Notes under the pieces: generated by a model | What the model saw: only the letters and a program-made list of their open reading frames with translations | The model's database searches: none | Told to the model about the DNA's origin: nothing | Program-made: the position numbers and the translations under genes | Shown: positions 25,982 to 35,125 of the stretch, in pieces | How the letters are laid out: every line of letters starts with the position of its first letter | Numbering within the stretch: position 1 is the stretch's first letter | NCBI RefSeq assembly: GCF_902809835.1 | Contig: NZ_CADDWM010000015.1 | Coordinates: forward strand, 248,001 to 312,000 | From: Agromyces sp. Marseille-P2726 | GTDB lineage: Bacteria > Actinomycetota > Actinomycetes > Actinomycetales > Microbacteriaceae | Direction of reading: 5' to 3' | Length of the DNA: 64,000 bases

Positions 25982-27525
25982 CTCCAGACCCGGGCCGCGC
26001 CATCGTGCTGTGGTGCCCAGACTGGCCGGTGTTCGCCGTGTGCCGCGAGCACGCGCTCGACCCGGCTGCGCCCATCGCGCTCACCGAGGCCGGCCTCGTC
26101 TTCGCCTGTTCCGCCGCCGCCCGCCGCGACGGCGTCACGCGAGGCCTGAAGCTTCGCGAGGCGCAGTACCGCTGCCCCGAACTCACCCTGCTCGACTACG
26201 ACGCGGCGCTCGACGCGCGCATCTTCGAGCCCGTCGTCCGAGCGGTCGAGGCGACCGTGCCCGGCGTGCAGCTCGTGCGCCCGGGCACGCTTGCGATGCG
26301 GGCGCGCGGCCCGGCGCGGTACTACGGCGGTGAGGATGCCGCGGCGGCGGCTCTCCTCGCCACCGTCGCCCGGCACGGGGTACCCGATGCCAGGGTCGGC
26401 GTGGCCGACGGGCCGTTCGCGGCCGAGCAGGCGGCACGGGCGGCACACGAATCCCCCGTGCGCATCATCGAGCCCGGGGCATCCGCAGCCTTCATCGCGC
26501 CCCTGCCCGTCGGGCTCGTGGTCGATGCGCGCACCGCGACCCTCCTGAACCGGCTGGGGGTGCGCACCTTGGGCGAGTTCGCCGCATTGCCCGATGACGA
26601 CGTGCGGCGCCGGTTCGGGGCATCCGGGGCCTTCGCGCACGATCGCGCCGCCGGGCGCGAGCAGGCTCGCGTGATCGCCCGCACTCCCCCACCCGAGTTC
26701 GAGGCCGTGCAGCACTTCGAGCCGCCGCTCGACCGCGTCGATCAGCTCGCGTTCGCGTTCCGGGTCGGGGCCGAGCAGTTCATCGAGCGCATGCGCTCCG
26801 TGAGGCTCGTGTGCACGAGCCTGCGCATCGAGCTCGACGACGAGGGCGGCGGGCACTCCAGCCGCAGTTGGCTGCATCCGCGGTGGTTCACGCCGGCCGA
26901 CGTCATCGACCGGGTGCGCTGGCAGCTGCAGGGCGCCGGTACGGCCGACAGCGGGCTGGCGTCGCCGATCGTGCGGCTTCGTGTCATCCCCGAGCACATC
27001 GACTCCACGGGCAACCATGAAGAGGGGCTCTGGGGCGGCGGTCCTGACGAGCGCGTGCACCACGGGCTCACCCGCGTGCAGAGCATGCTCGGGCACGAGG
27101 CGGTCGTGACCGCGGCGATCGGCGGCGGCCGCATGCTCGCCGACCGCCAGGTGCTCGTGCCGTGGGGCGACCGGCCGCCAGAACTGGCCGCAGCCGAGGC
27201 GCCGTGGCCGGGGAGCCTGCCCGCGCTCGCCCCGGCGAGCGTGTTCCGTGAGCGGCAGCCGATCGCCCTGCTCGATGCGCGTGGCGAGCTGGTGGCGATC
27301 GACGAGCGCGGCGCGATCTCCGCGGCACCCGAGCGGTTCGCCGTGGGTGGGCGCGAGGCGGCCCCGGTTCGCGCATGGGCCGGCCCGTGGCCGGTGGTCG
27401 AACGCTGGTGGGACGCCGAGCAGGCCAAGCGCGTGCACCGCTTCCAGGTCGTCGACGACGACGGCTGCGCATGGCTGCTCGTGCGCGACCGCGAGGGCTG
27501 GTGGGCCGAGGCGAGGTACGACTGA
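25978..27525 (+). CDS. imuB: ImuB, catalytically inactive Y-family polymerase homologue
   Basis: 515 residues. The Y-family scaffold is visible: IVLWCPDWPVFAVCREH at the palm start, ARRDGVTRGLKLREAQYRCP, fingers, a thumb with helix-hairpin-helix (LNRLGVRTLGEFAALPDDDV) and a C-terminal hub region. The usual DE catalytic pair of DinB is not present at the expected place, as in mycobacterial ImuB, which tethers DnaE2 to the sliding clamp instead of copying DNA. A C-terminal clamp-binding motif may exist, but I could not point to it with confidence. Second gene of the SOS operon. Confidence 0.93.
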   Translation: MTPDPGRAIVLWCPDWPVFAVCREHALDPAAPIALTEAGLVFACSAAARRDGVTRGLKLREAQYRCPELTLLDYDAALDARIFEPVVRAVEATVPGVQLVRPGTLAMRARGPARYYGGEDAAAAALLATVARHGVPDARVGVADGPFAAEQAARAAHESPVRIIEPGASAAFIAPLPVGLVVDARTATLLNRLGVRTLGEFAALPDDDVRRRFGASGAFAHDRAAGREQARVIARTPPPEFEAVQHFEPPLDRVDQLAFAFRVGAEQFIERMRSVRLVCTSLRIELDDEGGGHSSRSWLHPRWFTPADVIDRVRWQLQGAGTADSGLASPIVRLRVIPEHIDSTGNHEEGLWGGGPDERVHHGLTRVQSMLGHEAVVTAAIGGGRMLADRQVLVPWGDRPPELAAAEAPWPGSLPALAPASVFRERQPIALLDARGELVAIDERGAISAAPERFAVGGREAAPVRAWAGPWPVVERWWDAEQAKRVHRFQVVDDDGCAWLLVRDREGWWAEARYD

Positions 27526-27541
27526 TGGCCGGAGGCCACTG

Positions 27542-30500
27542 ATGGGCTGGAACAATCCGTCGATCCCGTGGTCGGAGCTCGAACGCAAGCTCTCCGATCG
27601 GCGGCGGCCGGGCGGGCCCGGGGTCATCGCCGACGGCGGCGACAGTCCCGCGTGGAGCCGCAAGCGGCATCCGTACCGCCCCTCCGAGGGCGTTGCGGCA
27701 CCGACCGGCCCGATCGTGCCGTACGCCGAGCTGCACGCGCACTCCACGTTCAGCTTCCTCGACGGCGCCTCGTCGCCCGAGCAGCTGGTGGAAGAGGCGC
27801 ACCGCCTCGGCCTCGCGGGGCTCGCCATCACCGACCACGACGGCTTCTACGGCATCGTGCGCTTCGCCGAGGCCGCCGAGAGCTTCCCCGACCTGCAGAC
27901 GGTGTTCGGCGCCGAGCTCTCGCTCGGGCTCACCGAACCGCAGATGGGCGCCGCCGACCCCGAGGGCGAGCACCTGCTCGTGCTCGCACGGCGGGAGGAG
28001 GGGTATCACCGGCTCGCCAGCGCCATCACCGCGGGGCAGCTCGCGGGCGGTGAGAAGGGGCGCCCGGTCTACTCGCTCGAAGAGCTCGCCGAGCGTTCGG
28101 GCGGCGAGTGGGTGATCCCCACCGGATGCCGCAAGGGCGCGGTTCGTCGTGCACTCGCGAACGAGGGGGCGGATGCCGCGTGGCGCGAGCTCGACCGCCT
28201 CGTCGCCCTGTTCGGGCGCGACCACGTCGTCGTGGAGCTCTTCGACCACGGGCATCCGCTCGACCAGGAGGCGAACGACGTGCTCGCCGCGCTCGCCGAG
28301 CGGGCCCGGCTGCCGCTGCTCGCGACGAACGCGGTGCACTACGCGACCCCGGGCGAGCACCGGCTCGCCTCCGCGCTGGCGGCGGTGCGGGCGAGACGCA
28401 GCCTCGACGAGCTCGACGGGTGGCTCCCGGCATCCGATGGCCTGCACCTGCGCAGCGGTGTCGAGATGATGCGCCGCTTCGACCGGTATCCGGGCGCGGT
28501 CGCACGTTCGGTGACGCTCGCGGAGGAGCTCGGGTTCCGGTTGCGCAGTGCTCGGCCCAGGCTGCCCCGGCAGAAGGTTCCCGCCGGCCACACGCCCATG
28601 AGCTGGCTGCGCGAGCTCGTCTGGGCGGGTGCCGAGCGCCGCTATCCCGGGCTGCCCGAGCACGTGCGCGAGCGGCTCGCGCGCGAGCTCGACGTGATCG
28701 AGCAGAAGGACTTCCCCGGGTACTTCCTCATCGTCTACGACATCGTGCGCGAGGCGCGCAGCCGCGGCATCCTCTGCCAGGGTCGTGGATCGGCCGCGAA
28801 CTCCGCCGTCTGCTACGTGCTCGACATCACCGCGGTCGACTCGATCTTCTTCGACCTGCCGTTCGAGCGGTTCCTGTCGGCGCTGCGCGACGAGGAGCCC
28901 GACATCGACGTGGACTTCGACTCCGACCGCAGGGAGGAGATCATCCAGTACGTCTACGAGAAGTACGGCCGGCAGAACGCCGCCCAGGTGGCCAACGTGA
29001 TCAGCTACCGGCCGAAGGTCGCGGTGCGCGACATGGCGAAGGCGCTCGGCTACTCCACCGGCCAGCAGGATGCGTGGTCGCGGCAGGTCGAGCGATGGGG
29101 TGCGGTGGTGTCGACCGACGATCACGACATCCCGGCCCCGGTCGTCGACCTCGCCGAGCAGCTGCTGACGTTCCCGCGCCACCTCGGCATCCATTCGGGC
29201 GGCATGGTGCTCACCGACCGGCCCGTCGGCGAGGTGTGCCCGATCGAGCACGCCCGCATGGAGAACCGCACGGTGCTGCAGTGGGACAAAGACGACTGCG
29301 CGTGGATGGGGCTCGTGAAGTTCGACCTGCTCGGCCTGGGCATGCTCGCGGCCCTGCAGTACACCTTCGATCTCGTGCGCGAGGCCACGGGCGAGGAGTG
29401 GGAGCTCGCGACCCTGCCCAAGGAGGAGGAGGCGGTCTACGACATGCTCTGCCGTGCCGACTCCATCGGGGTGTTCCAAGTCGAGAGCCGCGCGCAGATG
29501 GGCACGCTCCCCCGGCTGAAGCCGCGCTGCTTCTACGACCTCGTCGTCGAGATCGCGCTCATCCGGCCGGGCCCCGTTCAGGGCGGTGCCGTGCACCCCT
29601 ACATCCGGCGACGCACCGGAGAGGAGCCGATCAGCTACCTGCACCCCGACCTCGAGCCGGTGCTCTCGCGCACGCTCGGGGTGCCGCTCTTCCAGGAGCA
29701 GCTCATGCAGATGGCCGTCGCGGTGGGTGACTGCACCGCCGCCGACGCCGACCTGCTGCGCCGCGCGATGGGCTCCAAGCGCGGGGTCGAGAAGATCGAG
29801 CGACTGCGCGAGAAGCTCTACGCCGGCATGGCGGCGAACGGCATCGAACCCGACGTGGCCGATTCGATCTACGACAAGATCCAGGCGTTCGCGAACTTCG
29901 GGTTCGCCGAGAGCCACGCACTCAGCTTCGGGCTGCTCGTGTACGCGAGCTCGTGGCTGAAGCTGCACTACCCCGCCGCGTTCCTCGCGGCGCTCCTGCG
30001 TGCGCAGCCGATGGGCTTCTACTCGCCGCAGACGCTCACGGCCGACGCCAGGCGACACGGCGTGACGGTGCTGCGGCCCGACATCCTCCGGTCGGGGGTG
30101 AACGCGGGGCTCGAGGCGATCGACGCGACATCCGCGTCAGCTGACGACGACACCATCGGCACTCGGCGCGAGCCGACCGGAATGCCCTCGTGCGTCGATC
30201 CCGTGCAACCGCCCGTCGGGCCGTTCGACCGCGACCTGTCCGACCGTTCTGCCGAGCATCGCCGCGACGGTGCGTTCGCGGTGCGGCTCGGACTCGCCGA
30301 CGTCTCGTCGATCGGCGAGAAGGTCGCCGAGCGCATCGTCGCCGAGCGCGATGCACGGGGACCGTACCGCGACATGGCCGACGTCTCGCGGCGCGCCGGC
30401 CTCGACGCCGAGCAACTGGAGGCACTCGCCGCGGCCGGCGCGTTCGAGGGGTTCGGCCTGCAGCCACGCGAGGCGCTCTGGCTCGCCGGCGAGGCGGCGC

Positions 30501-30979
30501 AGGATCGCGAGGAGTACCTCGCCGGATCGATGGTGGTCGTGCAGCCACCGCTCCTGCCCATGCTCACCGACGCCGAGCAGGTCGTGTACGACCTCTGGGC
30601 GACGGGTATCTCTCCCGACGATCACCCGATCCGGCACATCCGCGGTCAGCTCGACGAGCGCGGTGCGATCCGCATCGACCGTCTCACGCACGCCGAAAGT
30701 GGGCGGCGCATCGAGGTGGGCGGCGTGGTCACCCATCGTCAGCGTCCCGCGACCGCGAGCGGCATCACCTTCCTGAACATCGAAGACGAATCGGGCACCC
30801 TCAACGTGATCGCGGGGGTCGGGGTGTGGAACCGGTATCGCCGGGTGGCCCGGGAGGCGCCCGCGATGATCGTCCGCGGCATCCTGGAGCGCTCGCCCGA
30901 AGGGGTGACCAACCTCGTCGCAGATCGGTTCGAGCGCCTCACCGTGTCGGCGCCTTCCCGGTCACGCGACTTCCGTTGA
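27542..30979 (+). CDS. dnaE2: error-prone DNA polymerase DnaE2
   Basis: 1145 residues of the C-family polymerase alpha subunit. It begins with a PHP domain (YAELHAHSTFSFLDGASSPE), then palm motifs with the catalytic acids PDIDVDFDSDRREE and the downstream IHSGGMVLTD region, fingers/beta-binding part (GFAESHALSFGLLVYASSWL) and a C-terminal OB fold (TASGITFLNIEDESGTLNVI). A linker of about 50 residues (ADDDTIGTRREP to SAEHRRDGA) is low complexity and looks species-specific. It carries out mutagenic translesion synthesis with ImuA'/ImuB after DNA damage. ATG 27542 has GGAGG upstream. A hairpin terminator follows. Confidence 0.95.
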   Translation: MGWNNPSIPWSELERKLSDRRRPGGPGVIADGGDSPAWSRKRHPYRPSEGVAAPTGPIVPYAELHAHSTFSFLDGASSPEQLVEEAHRLGLAGLAITDHDGFYGIVRFAEAAESFPDLQTVFGAELSLGLTEPQMGAADPEGEHLLVLARREEGYHRLASAITAGQLAGGEKGRPVYSLEELAERSGGEWVIPTGCRKGAVRRALANEGADAAWRELDRLVALFGRDHVVVELFDHGHPLDQEANDVLAALAERARLPLLATNAVHYATPGEHRLASALAAVRARRSLDELDGWLPASDGLHLRSGVEMMRRFDRYPGAVARSVTLAEELGFRLRSARPRLPRQKVPAGHTPMSWLRELVWAGAERRYPGLPEHVRERLARELDVIEQKDFPGYFLIVYDIVREARSRGILCQGRGSAANSAVCYVLDITAVDSIFFDLPFERFLSALRDEEPDIDVDFDSDRREEIIQYVYEKYGRQNAAQVANVISYRPKVAVRDMAKALGYSTGQQDAWSRQVERWGAVVSTDDHDIPAPVVDLAEQLLTFPRHLGIHSGGMVLTDRPVGEVCPIEHARMENRTVLQWDKDDCAWMGLVKFDLLGLGMLAALQYTFDLVREATGEEWELATLPKEEEAVYDMLCRADSIGVFQVESRAQMGTLPRLKPRCFYDLVVEIALIRPGPVQGGAVHPYIRRRTGEEPISYLHPDLEPVLSRTLGVPLFQEQLMQMAVAVGDCTAADADLLRRAMGSKRGVEKIERLREKLYAGMAANGIEPDVADSIYDKIQAFANFGFAESHALSFGLLVYASSWLKLHYPAAFLAALLRAQPMGFYSPQTLTADARRHGVTVLRPDILRSGVNAGLEAIDATSASADDDTIGTRREPTGMPSCVDPVQPPVGPFDRDLSDRSAEHRRDGAFAVRLGLADVSSIGEKVAERIVAERDARGPYRDMADVSRRAGLDAEQLEALAAAGAFEGFGLQPREALWLAGEAAQDREEYLAGSMVVVQPPLLPMLTDAEQVVYDLWATGISPDDHPIRHIRGQLDERGAIRIDRLTHAESGRRIEVGGVVTHRQRPATASGITFLNIEDESGTLNVIAGVGVWNRYRRVAREAPAMIVRGILERSPEGVTNLVADRFERLTVSAPSRSRDFR

Positions 30980-30997
30980 GGGCGCTGCGCGGCACCC

Positions 30998-31026
30998 CGT
31001 CATCGCACCGCAACGGTGCGATGACG
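30998..31026 (+). terminator. intrinsic terminator after dnaE2
   Basis: A perfect 13-bp stem (CGTCATCGCACCG with its complement) and a CAA loop, 19 bp after the dnaE2 stop. No U-run. Confidence 0.75.
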
Positions 31027-31116
31027 ATCCCGAGGAGTCTGGTGGCGTGGGTTCGGGCGCATGGTCGGTCTGCGCGGCTCACCGGTTCGGCATCCGTCCC
31101 GCCTCGTGACATCCGT

Positions 31117-31122
31117 TAGCCT
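31117..31122 (+). promoter_or_regulatory. -10 element of the DUF3097 gene, leaderless
   Basis: TAGCCT, 6 nt before the GTG at 31129. Confidence 0.55.
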
Positions 31123-31128
31123 CGTCCG

Positions 31129-32001
31129 GTGCCAGCGACACCTCTCGACGCAATCGGACCCGACCGCTACGGAAGCGACGTGCTCGCCGGCGACTGGCGG
31201 GCACGCGGCCGCCGAATCATCCCCAAGGTGGAGGCCGCCCGCGATCTCGTCGTCGAACTCGCCGCCGACGGCTACGTCGGCGCGGTCGTCGGGCTCGAGA
31301 AGCAGCACGTCGTACTCGAAGACCGATTCGGCAGGACGCGCTTGTTCCCGCTCGGCCACGGGTTCCTCGTCGATGGCGAGCCCGTCGAACTCGTTCGTCC
31401 GAGCCAGAAGCCGCCAGCCGCACGGGCGCGCACCGCGTCGGGGTCGTTCGCCGTCGCGTCCGCGCCCGCCCGCGTCGCCCTGCCCAGCCGCATCTTCGTC
31501 GAGGGGCGGCACGATGCCGAGCTGGTCGAGAAGGTCTGGGGGGCCGACCTCCGCATCGAGGGGGTCGTCGTCGAGTACCTCGAGGGCGTCGACGTGCTGG
31601 ACGAGCAGCTCGACGAGTTCCGTCCCGGACCCGGGCGACGGGCCGGCATCCTGGTCGACCACCTCGTTCCCGGGTCGAAGGAGCAGCGCATCGCCGACGC
31701 GGTGGCGCGCGGCCCGCATGGGCGCCACGTGCTCGTGGTGGGGCACCCGTTCGTCGACATCTGGCAGGCGGTGAAGCCGACTCGGCTCGGTCACGACGCC
31801 TGGCCGGTCATTCCGCGTGGCGTCGAATGGAAGCGCGGCGTGTGCGCGGCATTCGGCTGGCCGCACGCCGAGCAGGCCGACATCGCGCGTGCGTGGCAGC
31901 ACATCCTCGGCCGCGTCCGCGGCTACGGCGACCTCGAGCCCGCGCTGCTCGGGCGCGTGGAGGAGCTCATCGACTTCGTGACGGCGCCGCACGACGCCTG
32001 A
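31129..32001 (+). CDS. DUF3097 family protein with Toprim-like motifs
   Basis: 290 residues, an actinobacterial family of unknown function. The N-terminal 90 residues contain a small beta-barrel-like part (VGAVVGLEKQHVVLEDRFGR). The centre reads SRIFVEGRHDAELVEKVWG, then VVVEYLEGVDVL, then AGILVDHLVPGSKEQRIAD. An N-terminal Glu after a hydrophobic strand followed by an acidic residue in a later strand resembles the Toprim fold of primases and nucleases; this is my inference. The C-terminus (GVEWKRGVCAAFGWPHAEQA) is conserved-looking. It lies behind the mutasome but has its own promoter. Confidence 0.88.
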   Translation: MPATPLDAIGPDRYGSDVLAGDWRARGRRIIPKVEAARDLVVELAADGYVGAVVGLEKQHVVLEDRFGRTRLFPLGHGFLVDGEPVELVRPSQKPPAARARTASGSFAVASAPARVALPSRIFVEGRHDAELVEKVWGADLRIEGVVVEYLEGVDVLDEQLDEFRPGPGRRAGILVDHLVPGSKEQRIADAVARGPHGRHVLVVGHPFVDIWQAVKPTRLGHDAWPVIPRGVEWKRGVCAAFGWPHAEQADIARAWQHILGRVRGYGDLEPALLGRVEELIDFVTAPHDA

Positions 32002-32155
32002 GGCACTGCCCTTCGGCGCTCCGAAATGCTGCCAATCGGGGCCGTTTCGGACCGTGCCCGACCGGCCGCGGATATCGTGTGGGAGGCCGCAGGCGCGTGC
32101 CGAACGCGATGGAGCGGGACGACCGCACATCGTCGGCCCGTGGAGGACGTGAGAC

Positions 32156-33253
32156 ATGAACCAAGAGGGGCGCCAGTCGGCCACCGACGGCGATCGCGCG
32201 AAGTGGCGGCGGTACCTTGCCGACGAACGTGCCGAGGCCGCGGTCTACCGCGAGCTCGCCGCCCGACGCGAGGGCGAGGAGCGCGAGATCCTGCTCGCGC
32301 TCGCCGCAGCCGAGGGCCGCCACGAGGCGCATTGGCTCGCCCTCCTCGGCGGTGACGAGGGCCGGATGCCGCGAGCCGACCTCCGCACCCGACTGCTCGG
32401 CGCGTTCGCCCGGCGGTTCGGGTCCATCTTCGTCCTGGCGCTCGCGCAGCGCGCCGAGGGCCGCTCACCCTACGCCACCGACCCTGACGCCACACCCGCC
32501 ATGGCCGCCGACGAGCGGATCCACGGCGAGGTCGTGCGCGGACTCGCCGCTCGCGGGCGACGTCGCCTGGCCGGCACCTTCCGCGCCGCGGTCTTCGGCG
32601 CCAACGACGGGCTGGTCTCGAACCTCGCGCTCGTGCTCGGCATCGGCGCCACCGGAGTCCCCGCCTCGGTCGTGCTGTTCACCGGCATCGCCGGCCTCCT
32701 TGCGGGCGCGCTCTCGATGGGGGCGGGCGAGTACGTCTCGGTGCGATCCCAGCGCGAGCTGCTCGAGGCATCCGTGCCCGACCCGACGACCCGCGAGGCC
32801 CTGGTCGACCTCGACATCGACGCGAACGAACTCGCCCTGGTGTATCGGGCCCGTGGCATGGACGAGCAGGAGGCGAGCGAGCGCGCGGCTCTCGTCGTCG
32901 CGCGGGTGCACGCTGCCGGGAGGAACCCGGTGCCGACCGATCCCCTGACGGTCACGGCGAACGACGATGATGCCATCGGCACCGGGCTCAACGCGGCCGT
33001 CTCGAGTTTCGTGTTCTTCGCCTCGGGGGCGCTCATTCCGGTGCTGCCGTGGATCTTCGGCCTGTCCGGCACGGTCGCGATCGTGACCGCCGCCGTGCTG
33101 GTCAGCATCGCGCTGCTGGCCACCGGCGCGACGGTGGGCCTGCTCTCGGGCGCGCCACCGTTGCGACGGGCACTGCGCCAGCTCGCGATCGGCCTCGGCG
33201 CCGCGGCGATCACCTACGCCCTCGGGCTCGCGTTCGGCGCCACCGTCGCCTGA
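32156..33253 (+). CDS. ferritin-like/VIT1 fusion iron-manganese transporter
   Basis: 365 residues. Residues 10-135 form a ferritin/rubrerythrin-like four-helix unit with carboxylate and His ligands (ERAEAAVYRELA, AAAEGRHEAHW, ADERIHGEVV). Residues 145-365 form a VIT1/CCC1 transporter with about five transmembrane helices, opening with FGANDGLVSNLALVLGI and MGAGEYVSVRSQRELLE. This matches the membrane-bound ferritin (MbfA) layout, where the soluble domain collects iron and the membrane domain exports it. ATG with GAGGACG upstream. Single gene, no adjacent iron regulator. Confidence 0.92.
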   Translation: MNQEGRQSATDGDRAKWRRYLADERAEAAVYRELAARREGEEREILLALAAAEGRHEAHWLALLGGDEGRMPRADLRTRLLGAFARRFGSIFVLALAQRAEGRSPYATDPDATPAMAADERIHGEVVRGLAARGRRRLAGTFRAAVFGANDGLVSNLALVLGIGATGVPASVVLFTGIAGLLAGALSMGAGEYVSVRSQRELLEASVPDPTTREALVDLDIDANELALVYRARGMDEQEASERAALVVARVHAAGRNPVPTDPLTVTANDDDAIGTGLNAAVSSFVFFASGALIPVLPWIFGLSGTVAIVTAAVLVSIALLATGATVGLLSGAPPLRRALRQLAIGLGAAAITYALGLAFGATVA

Positions 33254-33309
33254 CGGGCGGGTCGATCGCTCGGCCGATACCCGGGCTCAGGAGCGCGGGC
33301 CGGCGATGC

Positions 33310-33786
33310 TCAGCCGACCAAGCGATTCCAGCCGTCGCCGTCGACGTGCTCGAAGATGAGGTTCGTCTCGGTGTGCGCGACCGCCGGATGCCCCGTGAGA
33401 TGGGCAACGACGAACTCGCGCAGCTCCTCGGCGTCGCGCGCGGCGACGTGGATGAGGTAGTCGTCGGCACCCGCCATGTGGAAGACGCCCAGCACACCGG
33501 GAAGGTGCGGCACCTGCTGACGGAACGCGTCGATCTCGTTGCGGTCGTGCTTCACGAGACGCACCGCGATGAGCGCCTGCAGCGACACGCCGAGGGCGGC
33601 CAGGTCGACGTCGACGCGGTACCCGCGAACCGTGCCGAGGCTCTGGAGCCGGCGCAGGCGCAGCGATACCGTGGACTCGGCCACGCCGACCTCAGCGGCC
33701 AGTGCTGCGCCCGACGCCCGGGCGTTCGTGGAGAGCGCCTGGAGCAACGCGCGGTCGACGCGATCGAGTTCGGGTTTCTGCGCCAT
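33310..33786 (-). CDS. Lrp/AsnC family transcriptional regulator
   Basis: 158 residues: an AsnC-type helix-turn-helix (LDRVDRALLQALSTNARASG, VAESTVSLRLRRLQSLGTVR) and a C-terminal RAM ligand-binding domain (LQALIAVRLVKHDRNEIDAF to ADDYLIHVAARDAEEL). ATG 33786 has GGAGG 6 nt upstream; longer readings to 33843 start inside the operator region. It is divergent from a PLP lyase gene and three dyads separate them, so it very likely regulates that gene and itself in response to an amino acid. Confidence 0.93.
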   Translation of the reverse strand: MAQKPELDRVDRALLQALSTNARASGAALAAEVGVAESTVSLRLRRLQSLGTVRGYRVDVDLAALGVSLQALIAVRLVKHDRNEIDAFRQQVPHLPGVLGVFHMAGADDYLIHVAARDAEELREFVVAHLTGHPAVAHTETNLIFEHVDGDGWNRLVG

Positions 33787-33810
33787 GGCTCGCCTCCCCG
33801 GCATCGGAAA

Positions 33811-33878
33811 CGCAGTTTCTGCGATGTTTCGATCGTACTGCAATGATCCTGCAGTGTGATTTGCTGTTCATGACAGCA
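33811..33878. promoter_or_regulatory. operator region between the Lrp and PLP-lyase genes
   Basis: Three inverted repeats in 68 bp: CGCAG-TTT-CTGCG (33811-33823), ACTGCA-N7-TGCAGT (33837-33855) and TGCTGT-TCATG-ACAGCA (33862-33878). All share a CTGC/GCAG core, and centres are about 29 and 24 bp apart. Lrp octamers bind such arrays. TACGAT (complement of 33832-33837) is a candidate -10 for the Lrp gene. Confidence 0.6.
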
Positions 33879-33895
33879 TCTGCTTGGTTCGAGGC

Positions 33896-35125
33896 ATGCA
33901 GCCATCGTCGTCGTCGCAGTTCGAGACCCGCGCCGTGCACGGCGGAATGCACGGGGTCCGGGCGAGCGGATCCCACGTGCCCGTCATCGACTTCTCGACC
34001 ACGAACCCGCTCGGTTCCGTCGAGGCGGGCGGGCTCTCGTACGAGGAGCTCGCGACCGGCCACGCCCTCGGCGAGGGCCGCTCCGCGGTCTACCAGCGGC
34101 TCTGGCAGCCCGGAGTCGCGCGCTTCGAAGAGGCCCTCGCCGGGCTCGAGGGCACCGAGGGGGCGGTCGCGTTCGCGAGCGGCATGGCGGCGCTGTCGGC
34201 GACGCTCATCGCGGCAGCGTCCGCCGGCCGCCCGCACGTGGTCGCGGTCCGGCCCCTCTACGGCGGCACCGACCACGTGCTCGAGTCGGGCCTGCTCGGC
34301 ACCCGGGTGACGTGGACGGATGCCGCCCGAATCGCCACGGCGATCGAACCCGACACGGGCCTCGTGATCGTCGAGACCCCCGCGAACCCCACGCTCGAGC
34401 TCCTCGACCTGCGTCAGGCAGCGGACGCCGCGGGCGACGTTCCCCTGCTGGTGGACAACACGTTCGCGACCCCGGTGCTGCAGCGTCCGGTCGAGTTCGG
34501 CGCCGCGCTCGTGCTGCACAGCGCGACGAAGTACCTGGGCGGCCACGGGGATGTGATGGGCGGAGTCGTGGCCGGCAGCCAGGACTGGATGGAACGCCTT
34601 CGCCGGGTACGCGCACTCACCGGCGGACTCCTCCACCCGATGGCGGCCTACCTCCTCCACCGTGGGCTGAGGACCCTGCCGGTGCGGGTTCGCGCGCAGC
34701 AGGAGACCGCACATGTGCTCGCAGAACGGCTGCTCGCGCACCCCGCCGTCGCCGGGGTGCGGTATCCCGGGCTGCCCGGGCAGGATCCGGCGGGCCTCCT
34801 GGGCACCCAGCTCGACGGGCCGGGTTCGATCATCGCGATCGACCTCGCGGGCGGGTACGACGCGGCGGCCAGGTTCACCGAGTCGTGCGAGTTGATCACC
34901 CACGCCGTCTCGCTGGGCGGGGTGGACTCACTCGTGCAGCACCCCGCGTCGCTCACGCATCGGCCCGTGGCGGGCGAAGCCAAGCCGAGTGCGGGCACCG
35001 TGCGACTCTCGATCGGGCTGGAGCATGTCGACGACCTGACGGCGGACCTCATGGCGGCCCTCGATGCCGCCGCCGAGATCGGTGGGCTCCATTCGCCCGA
35101 CCGCGCCGACGCCCTCAGCGGCTGA
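33896..35125 (+). CDS. PLP-dependent trans-sulfuration enzyme (cystathionine/methionine lyase type)
   Basis: 409 residues of the Cys/Met metabolism PLP family. Visible motifs: FETRAVHGGMH, FASGMAALSATL, PLYGGTDHVL, VETPANPTLELLDL, VDNTFATPVLQRP and the Schiff-base lysine in HSATKYLGGHGDVMGG, ending with RLSIGLEHVDDLTADL. Members include cystathionine gamma-synthase, gamma-lyase and methionine gamma-lyase; the divergent Lrp regulator suggests an amino-acid-degrading lyase. ATG 33896 is preferred over TTG 33884. The 3' end overlaps the convergent MFS gene by 11 bp. Confidence 0.92.
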   Translation: MQPSSSSQFETRAVHGGMHGVRASGSHVPVIDFSTTNPLGSVEAGGLSYEELATGHALGEGRSAVYQRLWQPGVARFEEALAGLEGTEGAVAFASGMAALSATLIAAASAGRPHVVAVRPLYGGTDHVLESGLLGTRVTWTDAARIATAIEPDTGLVIVETPANPTLELLDLRQAADAAGDVPLLVDNTFATPVLQRPVEFGAALVLHSATKYLGGHGDVMGGVVAGSQDWMERLRRVRALTGGLLHPMAAYLLHRGLRTLPVRVRAQQETAHVLAERLLAHPAVAGVRYPGLPGQDPAGLLGTQLDGPGSIIAIDLAGGYDAAARFTESCELITHAVSLGGVDSLVQHPASLTHRPVAGEAKPSAGTVRLSIGLEHVDDLTADLMAALDAAAEIGGLHSPDRADALSG

